Assembly (NCBI GenBank): GCA_900455085.1
Contig: UGTZ01000001.1
Coordinates: 2,696,501 to 2,760,500, forward strand
Direction: 5' to 3'
Source of the DNA: Providencia rettgeri
GTDB lineage: Bacteria; Pseudomonadota; Gammaproteobacteria; Enterobacterales; Enterobacteriaceae
Length of the DNA: 64,000 nucleotides
The notes beneath the pieces are model-generated. The model did not search any database. It saw nothing but the letters and a program-made list of their open reading frames with translations, and was not told where the DNA came from. Position numbers and translations under genes: made by a program. The number at the start of each line of letters is the position of its first letter. Positions within the stretch are counted from its first letter, which is position 1. This document shows, in pieces, positions 56,731 through 64,000 of the stretch.

Positions 56731-56768
56731 CTCGCAGCTATTGTTGATTGATAATAAATAGCTGCGAG
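56731..56768. terminator. Bidirectional terminator
   Basis: Perfect 12-bp stem CTCGCAGCTATT (56731-56742) / AATAGCTGCGAG (56757-56768), between convergent genes. Confidence 0.8.
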
Positions 56769-56778
56769 TAATAAACAA

Positions 56779-57100
56779 TTAACGCGCGTTAGTCGAACAC
56801 TGTTGAACAAATTCAATCATGGTTTTTTGGAATTCAGGTTCTGCAGTACCTGATTTTTCTAATTCCGCATCCATACGTTTAAACTCAGCTAAACCATATT
56901 TTTCAATTGTTTTATCGTAGGCACAACCACAAATTGCACTGACCGCATTTGCCGTTTCACCTTGCGGGTTTCCTGATGCAACAACACAGGTATTCACAAA
57001 ATTCTCTTTGTACTCCGCAATTTCTGATTTTTCATCAGAACATGCAGACAACACAACCATCGCTCCCGCCATACCTAATATTAATGCTAATTTTTTTCAT
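56779..57100 (-). pseudogene. Small lipoprotein, frameshift in the signal peptide
   Basis: Corrected product of about 106 residues: MKKLALILGMAGAMVVLSAC is a lipoprotein signal with lipobox LSAC. The mature part has three further Cys (NTCVVASG, CGCAYDKT, QQCSTNAR) and FKRMDAELEKSG. The ATG at 57100 is followed by seven A; six would keep frame, so one extra base in the T-run 57091-57097 shifts it. Without correction the ORF begins inside the signal. The tract is long enough for phase variation, but sequencing error is the simpler reading. Confidence 0.7.
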
Positions 57101-57330
57101 TTTATGCCCATTTCCTATTCAGCTTTAACTAAGGTGATAATAATAAACCGCTATTATTCCTAGTTCACGCTATTTTGGATATATCGTTTATATTTTCAAT
57201 ACCATTAATCTTAATACGCAAAATAAGACGCTCTTATTAAGATTAATATCCCTATCACTAACTATTCATAACAATCATAGCTGTTTTCTGGTAAAAAAGC
57301 TGTATTAACCCATTTTTTATTATGTGTATT

Positions 57331-58203
57331 TTACCTTGGTAATGAATTAGAACAACGCCATCGATAGTAGAATAATGATGATAAAATTAGCACACAACCC
57401 ACAATTTGGATAAAAGGCATTCTTTCATGGTACCAAATCGCCGCGACAAAAACGGTCATCACGGGTTCAAGGATCATAATAATTGCCGCATTTCCTGCTG
57501 TGGTATTTTTTTGACCAATAAGCTGTAACACAAAGCGCAAACTCGTTGCTATCACCACACTAGCAATAAACCACATCATGGTAGGCGTTGTCATGCTGCT
57601 CGGCCATTCTTCTAAAAAGAATGACAAGACTAGCCCTGTCATTCCTGTACAAGCAAGTTGAATGGCCGTTAACGGTAAAAGAGGAATTGTTCGGGTATAT
57701 AAACTGGTATAACAAAAATAGATAGCTTGGACAATTGCCGCGCCAAGAAACCACAGTTGACTTGCTTTAAATTCAAGTTGAGCCTTAAATAGGGTTAAGC
57801 ATGCCAGCCCTAATACCGCAACAGGGAGTGCTTCCCAGAAATAACGAACAGGTTTATTTTTTAAAATAACCCATGCAACTAACGGAACAAATAACATAGC
57901 GAGGCTCATAATAAAAGCCCCTTCGCCAATTGAGTCTGTTATTGCCACCGCGTGGATCCAGAGCGCCATATTTAATGACATCCAACCGCCTGTCATTAAT
58001 ATTTTTGGTAATTGCTTCACCGTTATTCTATTTTTTTTCCCTCGGCAAAAAGGGGCTAAAATGATAGCAGCGAGTAAAAAACGACTACCAAGAAAGGCAA
58101 ATATTGGCATTCCCTGCACAGCTTCTCGGGAAAATACCCATCCCCAAGCTGCAATTATCGTGGTAAGCACCAAGAAAAATTCTGCCTTTCTTTGTGAATA
58201 CAT
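57331..58203 (-). CDS. EamA-family (DMT) transporter
   Basis: 290-residue inner-membrane protein with ten hydrophobic segments in two EamA halves. It begins FFLVLTTIIAAWGWVFSREA and FLGSRFLLAAIILAPFCRGK, and the second half has LRFVLQLIGQKNTTAGNAA and MILEPVMTVFVAAIWYHERM, both typical. The start at ATG 58203 has AGAGGA; the open frame runs 39 codons further upstream without a ribosome site. Such proteins export metabolites or amino acids; the substrate is unknown. Confidence 0.85.
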   Translation of the reverse strand: MYSQRKAEFFLVLTTIIAAWGWVFSREAVQGMPIFAFLGSRFLLAAIILAPFCRGKKNRITVKQLPKILMTGGWMSLNMALWIHAVAITDSIGEGAFIMSLAMLFVPLVAWVILKNKPVRYFWEALPVAVLGLACLTLFKAQLEFKASQLWFLGAAIVQAIYFCYTSLYTRTIPLLPLTAIQLACTGMTGLVLSFFLEEWPSSMTTPTMMWFIASVVIATSLRFVLQLIGQKNTTAGNAAIIMILEPVMTVFVAAIWYHERMPFIQIVGCVLILSSLFYYRWRCSNSLPR

Positions 58204-58560
58204 GTGTTCCTCTGAATGAATTAACTGACTCGCAGCTACATCATACTGGCTTTTGCATGTAAACCAATCACATTTATGGCCTTTATCTCCGACTTCTCTA
58301 AATAAAAAATATCTCGCCAAAAAATAATAAATGTAACCTTAAATCAAGAGCCATTTCCTCTTAATAAAGAGGATTTTTCTCTTAAGCTACCTTTTTCCTT
58401 ATTAAATAGATTAAATCTCATTTCAAATAGGATAAAAGAGGAAGTTTGCATAAAAGCTCATCAATTTTTCTTCTTGTATGACCTGAGATAATTAAGACAG
58501 GCGAACAGTGTCAATCTTACCGATTGAAGTTTTATCTTCAACTTAATGGAAGGTCATAGC

Positions 58561-58767
58561 ATGGTTATTCAAAAAACATTACCGATAGATAACGATACAA
58601 TCAAAAAGGTAAAGGCGGCGATCAATAAAAGAAAGTATGCACATGCCAACGAAATAAGTCTGTTATGGCAACACGCATTAAAATCATCGTCAGTCTGTAG
58701 TTGGGGGAAAGTGATGTTGATTTCTATAATAAGTGGCCTTGTTGTCACAATAGCCACTTCTTTGTAG
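58561..58767 (+). CDS. Small membrane protein, hypothetical
   Basis: 68 residues from ATG 58561, with GGAAGG upstream; an ATG at 58546 is less likely. A basic N-terminal helix (NDTIKKVKAAINKRKYAHAN) is followed by one C-terminal membrane segment (VMLISIISGLVVTIATSL). No family recognised. A hairpin (AGAAATCG/CGATTTCT, near 58784-58812) follows and may end this gene and the convergent transporter gene. Confidence 0.5.
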   Translation: MVIQKTLPIDNDTIKKVKAAINKRKYAHANEISLLWQHALKSSSVCSWGKVMLISIISGLVVTIATSL

Positions 58768-58843
58768 CAAGGGATATTAAAAAGAAGAAATCGAGCCGAT
58801 AGCCCGATTTCTATTGGTTGTTTTTAATGACTAATTCAGCTAA

Positions 58844-60328
58844 TTACCAATAACCTAAGAATTTCCACCAAACGCTACCAATGAAGAACCAAATGGCTAA
58901 GTTAACCACACTCATGACAAAACCAGTTTTCCACCATTCAGCAAGAGTGGCATAACCTGACCCAAAGATAATCGGGGCTGTTCCTGTACCATAATGTGTT
59001 AATGACATCATTAGTGATGATGAGAATGCTAGCGTTAAGGCCAACAACATTGGTGGAGCGCCAAGCGCTAAACCTGCGGAGAAAAATGCCGCATACATTG
59101 CCGTAATATGCGCCGTTGTACTCGCGAAGAAATAGTGGGAATACACATAAATTAAAACAAGAATTAGCATTCCCCATACCCAGCTAATGCCCATTCCATC
59201 TATGGTTGCACCGACTGTTAATGACATCCATTTAATGAGACCGAGTTTTCCTAAGAAACTCGCCATCATCACTAAAGCGGAGAACCAGACAACCGTATCC
59301 CAAGCCCCTTTGTTTTTTAGCACGTCATCCCAATTAATGACTCCTGTTGCTAATAGAATACTCAACCCAATAAAGGCCGCAGTGGTAGCATTAACACTAT
59401 ATGCAGGCCCAAAAATCATTGCAGGTACACCGGCCCACATCAAAAGTAATAACCCAAAAACACCGAGCGTTATTTTTTCAGGCAATGAAACTGGGCCTAA
59501 TTGCTGCAAACGTTCTTTGGCAAAATTTGGTGCATCCGGTGTTGAGGTAATTTCCGGTTTATACATAAAATAGATAACCAAGGGCATTAATATTAATGAC
59601 ACGATGGCTGGAACAAATGCGGCAATAGCCCACATCCCCCAAGTTAATTCATTTTCTTGGCTAGTCTCGCTAATTATCAAACTAACAATTAATGGATTGG
59701 GAGCTGTCGCCGTAATAAACATTGCGGAAGTAATCGGGTTAATATTGTAGTTAACGAGTGATAAGTAGCGCCCTATTTTACCTGCGGTTCCATCTTCGGC
59801 CTTTGACCCAAAACTATCTGAAATCGAACGCATAATTGGGTGAATAATTCCCCCTCCTCGCGCAGTATTACTTGGTGTGACAGGAGCCAAAATTGTTTCT
59901 GCTATTGCCAATGAATAAGCAATACCTAATGTTTTTTTACCAAATAAAGAAATGACATAATAACCTATCCTTGCCCCTAAACCTGTTTTATTCAAGCTCA
60001 TGGAAACCATGATAGAAATACCAATTAACCAGATTAGGTCATTGGAAAAACCACTTAAAGCATCCGCAATTGCCCCTTTGGTTGATTCCGGATTAGTGAC
60101 TCCTGTAGCTGCAACTAATGAAATTGCGACAATAGAAACACCCCCTATCGGTAAAGCTTTACCTATAATAGCAGCAATTGTGCCGACAAATAATGCCAAA
60201 AGGTGCCACGCATTTGGATTAACACCTTCAGGAACAGGAATTAAAAACCAAATAATTAATGTTATTGCGACTGCGATTAGAGTTGGAACAGGTTTTAAAG
60301 GTGTCAGTTTATTCATAAGGTTATCCAT
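58844..60328 (-). CDS. DASS-family di/tricarboxylate transporter
   Basis: 494-residue inner-membrane anion transporter of the divalent anion:sodium symporter (SLC13/CitT-TtdT) family, with about 12 hydrophobic segments. Family signatures: the SNT motif in LAPVTPSNTARGGGIIHPIM, and the second site FITATAPNPLIVSL. KNKGAWDTVVWFSALVMMAS and SHYFFASTTAHITAMYAAF are also typical. It likely exchanges citrate, tartrate or succinate. An alternative start at 60316 (MNKLTPLK) is possible. It lies 4 kb from the cit remnant but in the opposite direction to citC. Confidence 0.87.
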   Translation of the reverse strand: MDNLMNKLTPLKPVPTLIAVAITLIIWFLIPVPEGVNPNAWHLLALFVGTIAAIIGKALPIGGVSIVAISLVAATGVTNPESTKGAIADALSGFSNDLIWLIGISIMVSMSLNKTGLGARIGYYVISLFGKKTLGIAYSLAIAETILAPVTPSNTARGGGIIHPIMRSISDSFGSKAEDGTAGKIGRYLSLVNYNINPITSAMFITATAPNPLIVSLIISETSQENELTWGMWAIAAFVPAIVSLILMPLVIYFMYKPEITSTPDAPNFAKERLQQLGPVSLPEKITLGVFGLLLLMWAGVPAMIFGPAYSVNATTAAFIGLSILLATGVINWDDVLKNKGAWDTVVWFSALVMMASFLGKLGLIKWMSLTVGATIDGMGISWVWGMLILVLIYVYSHYFFASTTAHITAMYAAFFSAGLALGAPPMLLALTLAFSSSLMMSLTHYGTGTAPIIFGSGYATLAEWWKTGFVMSVVNLAIWFFIGSVWWKFLGYW

Positions 60329-60954
60329 ACACGTTTAAAGATGGAAATACAGAGTAATTTCAGTTATATATTCTAATTTTATCTTTAGATTAACAATATA
60401 TAGCTCAAAAACCTTGATATTTATCAGTACGTAGATTCTTTTATGATAAAAACTCAAACTAATTTGTAACAATACGTAATATATTATTTCAGCAATTAAT
60501 CTTCTGATATATCTTGCACACAAAAACAAGCTTATTCTTACATTAATAAGAGTAAGAATAAAACTGGGCTTATTATTTGCTTTTTTACTAGGCTAACAAC
60601 ACATAAACTCGCATTTTTCGTCTAATCAATTTTTTTCTTAATATACTAAAATTTCAATTATTTTTATAGAGCGTCATCAATTTATGATTGCTGAATCGAA
60701 TTAATAAAATAAAATCAAGAAATATTCTAAATTGTGTTGAATATATAAAAAATTATAACAATGATAATAACTGATCAAAAAACGCACACTTTACTATTAA
60801 ACCAATACTCTCTGCTTAATTTATATTAGTTATTATCTGATCTGATAATGCTAAAAAACACTTATAGTGAATATCCTTTGTTCTCATACACTTTTTATCC
60901 CTAATCTAATATGAGTAACAAAGCCCATCTAAATATGACTAATAAGGAAATAAA
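60329..60954. other. Divergent AT-rich intergenic region
   Basis: 626 bp between the DASS transporter and cutA. I see no gene, only AT-rich DNA with promoter-like patches. Confidence 0.4.
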
Positions 60955-61302
60955 ATGTCTACTGATAACATTTACACTACAAATGCTCAACGCCCATGTA
61001 TTGTGTTATGTACGACCAATAACCATGAAAGTGCAATTAAAATAACCCAACATTTGTTAGCTAATCGTTTAGCTGCATGTGTTTCTCTACTCCCAGAAAT
61101 AACATCAGTTTATCTATGGCATGGTAATATCACACAAGATAAGGAGATCTTACTATTGATCAAAACGACTCAAGGAAATCAACTCGATTTGTTTAATGAG
61201 ATAAAAAAAATACACCCATATGAAACCCCAGAGCTCATTCGCTTAGACCCAAGCCAAATTGAAGATAATTATCTACAATGGCTGATTAACTCTATTAAAT
61301 AG
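60955..61302 (+). CDS. cutA: Divalent-cation tolerance protein CutA
   Basis: 115-residue CutA1-family protein, a trimeric cytoplasmic copper-binding protein. Motifs: CIVLCTTNNHESAIKITQHL, LLANRLAACVSLLPEITSVY, YLWHGNITQDKEILLLIKTT and IKKIHPYETPELIRL, the most conserved part. AAGGA precedes the ATG. In E. coli cutA follows dcuA; here the neighbour is a DASS transporter in the opposite direction. Confidence 0.9.
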   Translation: MSTDNIYTTNAQRPCIVLCTTNNHESAIKITQHLLANRLAACVSLLPEITSVYLWHGNITQDKEILLLIKTTQGNQLDLFNEIKKIHPYETPELIRLDPSQIEDNYLQWLINSIK

Positions 61303-61442
61303 TAGATGTTCACCTAAATTGAATAACTAAAACGCTATAAATTGTGAGCAAATGTCGTTTTTGTATAAATTAATTCAACTGGTCGGCTATGGTTTACCGT
61401 AAATTAGTGCTATATAAATAGACTCGCTTTATATTTATTTTC

Positions 61443-61470
61443 CCTCCTCAAATATTTGGAGGTTTTTTTT
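61443..61470 (+). terminator. Terminator downstream of cutA
   Basis: CCTCC (61443-61447) pairs with GGAGG (61458-61462) around CAAAT/ATTTG, followed by eight T. Confidence 0.75.
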
Positions 61471-61605
61471 GTCTAAAGTTGACTAGTGTATATTCCTTAA
61501 ACTCGAAAAAAATCATAAAAAGCACAATTTATAAACAACATCGCTCACTGTTTTATTTAAATTATCATAAAAATTAATCTATTAAAGCCATATAAAGAAT
61601 TCTAT

Positions 61606-61635
61606 ATTACCTTAGGCTAATATAAACCTAAGGTA
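61606..61635 (-). terminator. Hairpin after the TonB-dependent receptor gene
   Basis: Perfect 10-bp arms TTACCTTAGG/CCTAAGGTAA just past the receptor stop codon. It lacks a clear T-run. Confidence 0.5.
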
Positions 61636-61651
61636 ATAATCACGAAATTAA

Positions 61652-63907
61652 CTAAAATATTGCTTCCACACCAAGTCTAAACGTTCTTCCTGGGATAGGC
61701 ATATAAATCACAGTTCCTGGGTCAAATGCATAGCGATTAGTGAAGTTATCAATGTTAAAATTCACATGAATATTTTTCGAAACATGATATTTGCCTAACA
61801 AATCGAATGTAGTGGTTGAATATAGCTTAGTTACTGGGGCCGCAGCGGTTCCCACTAGCCACTCATGAGGGTAGTCTTTGCCTGAGTTATAACGAACTCG
61901 CAAACCTGTTTGTAGTTTTTGATCAAACATTTTCACCCCAACAATACCGGTCACAACCTTTTTCGGTGGAATACGTGAAGGCGATAACCCCCAAGCAAAC
62001 CCAACTGAATTACATGCCGTTGGAAGGCGACCTAACTCCATTTCGTCTCGTGAACATAACTCAGAATTGTTATAAAAAGTCGCATCGAAGGAACCAAATG
62101 TATAATTAGAATCGTATTTCAGTTCAATTTCATAACCTGAGAGTTTAAAGCTGTCATAGTTTTTCATTACGATATAAGGGTGATATACCCCCGTTGGGTT
62201 CACTCCTTGAGAGAGATAACCCTTTATATCATTATTAAAATAAGCCACACGTAATTTAGCATTATCTTCATCAAATATAAGGTTTTCTTTTTCTACATTC
62301 ATTCCAACTTCAAATGATTTAGCATGTTCTGGTTTTAATGGAACATCTGGAGAATAAGAGTAGGTTTGCCCTGATGCTGTGGTCTCGAATAAACTCGGTT
62401 CTCTATAGCTATCAGAATATTTGGTATAAATATCAAATTCGTCAGTCAAATGAAAACGTAGCTCACCCATTAAATCATTTTTCGGGCCGTAGCTAATACT
62501 TTTACCTAAAACATGATCATCAGCATCGAAAGCGTGAATACGCCACCCAACTAAAGTACTCACCCATTCCCCTTTGTATGCCATATTGGTAAAGGCCGAT
62601 TTATTCGTTCCTTTAGCATTACGCGTTACAGGATCTAACTCCTCACCAGGTATGGTTCCTTCTGGCGTCCAAATCGGTTGATAGGTTTTAGTCAATGGCT
62701 TTGATTTTTGTTGCATATACTCCACACCATAAGTGATATCGATAGGATAATCTGCAAACTCAGAGGTATTTTCTAAGTTAAAGCCCATTCGTTCATCGGT
62801 ATAGCGATGCTGATATTGATTACCGTAGTGCGCGGTAACATCATCCGTTGTGCCATTACGTTGTTTAAATTTACCTTTTGTCCACCAAAGGCCTAAATTC
62901 ATGTCTATCCATAATGAATCGGGTTTATAAGAATAGTTTAAAGAGGCAGTATCAATATCTGCGCTACCTAATGACCACTGCGGCATTTTCCCATCGAATT
63001 GGTACCAATACGCCGCTAAAACCTCTCCTGCTTTTTGTTCATGATGTCGGTAATTTAATTCAATACTTGAGTATGGGTTAAGATAAATATTAGTTTTTAA
63101 TAATGTTGACTGACTTTCATAGCTGGTATTAACGACTTCTTGCCCAGGTTTAATAGGAGCATCTGTATTTTCGTATTTATGATAACCATTTTTACCGGCA
63201 AAGAAGTTCCCTTGTTTTCTATCACTATGAGCCAACAAAATGTCAAATTTATCATTTCGATATGCAACCCCAGTCGTGATAGAGCCATTATTAAAATGTG
63301 AATTCTTAACACCGTTTGAAACACGATACCCAGACTCGCCTTTTTCATCTGAAGCGATAGTCGGGCGTCGGTTATTATTGTAAATATTCCCCTTAAATAA
63401 GAAACCAAATTGGTCACCTTGGGGAATAATGTTATTTGCTGATAATGTTTTTAATTTAACCGTACCTCCGATGGCTCCTCCTGAGAATTTACTCATCGAT
63501 GCCCCTTTTTCGATCTCAATTGTATCGATTAAATCCATATCCACATAAGTTCTATCTGTACTTCCTTGGTAACCACGCCAAGTGTTGGTTGATTGCAAAC
63601 TGCCATCAATGATAATGGGGACTCGCCCGTTTCCTTGTAATCCTCGAATACCGATATCCAGTGCACCGGCTTCATTTCGTGCATTATTAACTTGCAATGA
63701 AGTTTCATTGGCAAATATATCTGAATTGGTCGTTCCTCTTACGGTAGAAATATCATTGGCGTCTATTTGCTTGCTATTTGACTTTATTTTGCTGGCTGTG
63801 ACGAGAAGTTTATCTTTTTGAGTTGAGGTATTGGTTTGATTCGCTAATGCTGTGCTTGAAGAACATATAATAATTAAGCTAATTATGTTTTTATTTTGAA
63901 ATATCAT
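61652..63907 (-). CDS. TonB-dependent outer-membrane receptor, haem/haemoglobin type
   Basis: 751 residues. Signal peptide ending STALANQ; TonB box DKLLVTA near residue 32; plug domain with VRGTTNSDIFANE, LDIGIRGLQGNGRVPIIIDG and DTIEIEKGASMSKFSGGAIGG; then a 22-strand barrel ending in Phe (RTFRLGVEAIF), as outer-membrane proteins do. YREPSLFETT with SPDVPLKPEHAKSFEVG resembles the FRAP...NPNLxPE segment of haem receptors, so haem or haemoglobin is the best guess, but catecholate siderophore receptors remain possible. No haem ABC genes are in the window; they could lie beyond its end. Confidence 0.85.
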   Translation of the reverse strand: MIFQNKNIISLIIICSSSTALANQTNTSTQKDKLLVTASKIKSNSKQIDANDISTVRGTTNSDIFANETSLQVNNARNEAGALDIGIRGLQGNGRVPIIIDGSLQSTNTWRGYQGSTDRTYVDMDLIDTIEIEKGASMSKFSGGAIGGTVKLKTLSANNIIPQGDQFGFLFKGNIYNNNRRPTIASDEKGESGYRVSNGVKNSHFNNGSITTGVAYRNDKFDILLAHSDRKQGNFFAGKNGYHKYENTDAPIKPGQEVVNTSYESQSTLLKTNIYLNPYSSIELNYRHHEQKAGEVLAAYWYQFDGKMPQWSLGSADIDTASLNYSYKPDSLWIDMNLGLWWTKGKFKQRNGTTDDVTAHYGNQYQHRYTDERMGFNLENTSEFADYPIDITYGVEYMQQKSKPLTKTYQPIWTPEGTIPGEELDPVTRNAKGTNKSAFTNMAYKGEWVSTLVGWRIHAFDADDHVLGKSISYGPKNDLMGELRFHLTDEFDIYTKYSDSYREPSLFETTASGQTYSYSPDVPLKPEHAKSFEVGMNVEKENLIFDEDNAKLRVAYFNNDIKGYLSQGVNPTGVYHPYIVMKNYDSFKLSGYEIELKYDSNYTFGSFDATFYNNSELCSRDEMELGRLPTACNSVGFAWGLSPSRIPPKKVVTGIVGVKMFDQKLQTGLRVRYNSGKDYPHEWLVGTAAAPVTKLYSTTTFDLLGKYHVSKNIHVNFNIDNFTNRYAFDPGTVIYMPIPGRTFRLGVEAIF

Positions 63908-64000
63908 TTAAGTAATGCCTTCATTAATTAATGATGATTAGATAGACGTGAAGAAATAGCGTATAAAAGATGCGAGGATACATTTTTTATACTTTTCCAT

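Noticed and set aside
58844..60328. DASS transporter as a surviving citT of the lost cit operon
   Set aside because: It is in the opposite direction to citC and 4 kb away behind unrelated genes, so membership cannot be supported.
63908..64000. Fur box upstream of the TonB-dependent receptor
   Set aside because: Only a weak partial match (AATCATCATTAATTAATGA) and too little upstream sequence in the window.

Overview
The window is AT-rich chromosomal DNA from an enterobacterial relative, most likely Providencia or another Morganellaceae. This is inferred from gene content, from protein similarity I recall to enterobacterial UvrC, PgsA, DtpA, CinA-like YfaY and RbtD, and from the conserved uvrY-uvrC-pgsA-glyW-cysT-leuZ order. 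No plasmid, prophage, CRISPR or rRNA was seen. The only mobile element is one IS1-family copy.

Layout. 0-3 kb: a frameshifted short-chain dehydrogenase and the fetAB iron-export ABC transporter. 3-6.6 kb: a ribitol module (LacI-type repressor, ribitol dehydrogenase rbtD, ribulokinase rbtK). 6.7-9.4 kb: small unknown genes, a 1-kb AT-rich gap and an exported endonuclease/exonuclease/phosphatase-fold protein. 9.7-13.1 kb: an ascorbate-type PTS (IIA, IIB, IIC) with a divergent LacI-type repressor and a matching operator pair. 13.6-17.6 kb: an Rrf2 regulator with an FAD oxidoreductase, an ankyrin protein and a prohibitin-like SPFH protein. 18-22 kb: a D-threonate-type acid-sugar operon (kdgT-like permease, dtnK, pdxA2, DeoR regulator) behind a likely CRP-dependent promoter. 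22-31 kb: AhpD-like protein, a second methionine aminopeptidase with a ParD-like partner, uspF, nucleotidyltransferase, CinA-like YfaY, fabV and several small envelope proteins.

31.2-35 kb: a tRNA operon (Gly, Cys, two identical Leu), pgsA, uvrC and a UvrY homologue whose receiver domain has lost its phosphorylation residues. 35-44 kb: pepT with an AbgT-type transporter, psiE, a GFA protein, and a DUF3999/DUF2339 membrane pair. 44.7-51.2 kb: AEC transporter, class II fructose bisphosphatase (yggF-like), dtpA, a possible sRNA, a SEL1-repeat protein and a tryptophan-dioxygenase-like haem protein. 51.3-55 kb: the citAB two-component system next to a citC gene cut after 77 codons by the IS1 element; the rest of the citrate lyase operon is absent here. 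55.6-64 kb: an Old Yellow Enzyme homologue, DMT exporter, DASS carboxylate transporter, cutA and a TonB-dependent haem-type receptor.

A theme across the whole window is single-base indels, mostly in short homopolymers, that break otherwise well-conserved genes: the first SDR, the FAD oxidoreductase, uspF, uvrC twice, DUF3999, DUF2339 and two lipoproteins. The even spread, and the hit on uvrC, suggest sequencing or assembly error more than true decay. The citC truncation, in contrast, is a structural change. No clearly new multi-gene defence or biosynthetic system was found. The strongest leads are the degenerate UvrY, the TDO-like protein, the Map/ParD-like pair and the orphan ascorbate-type PTS.
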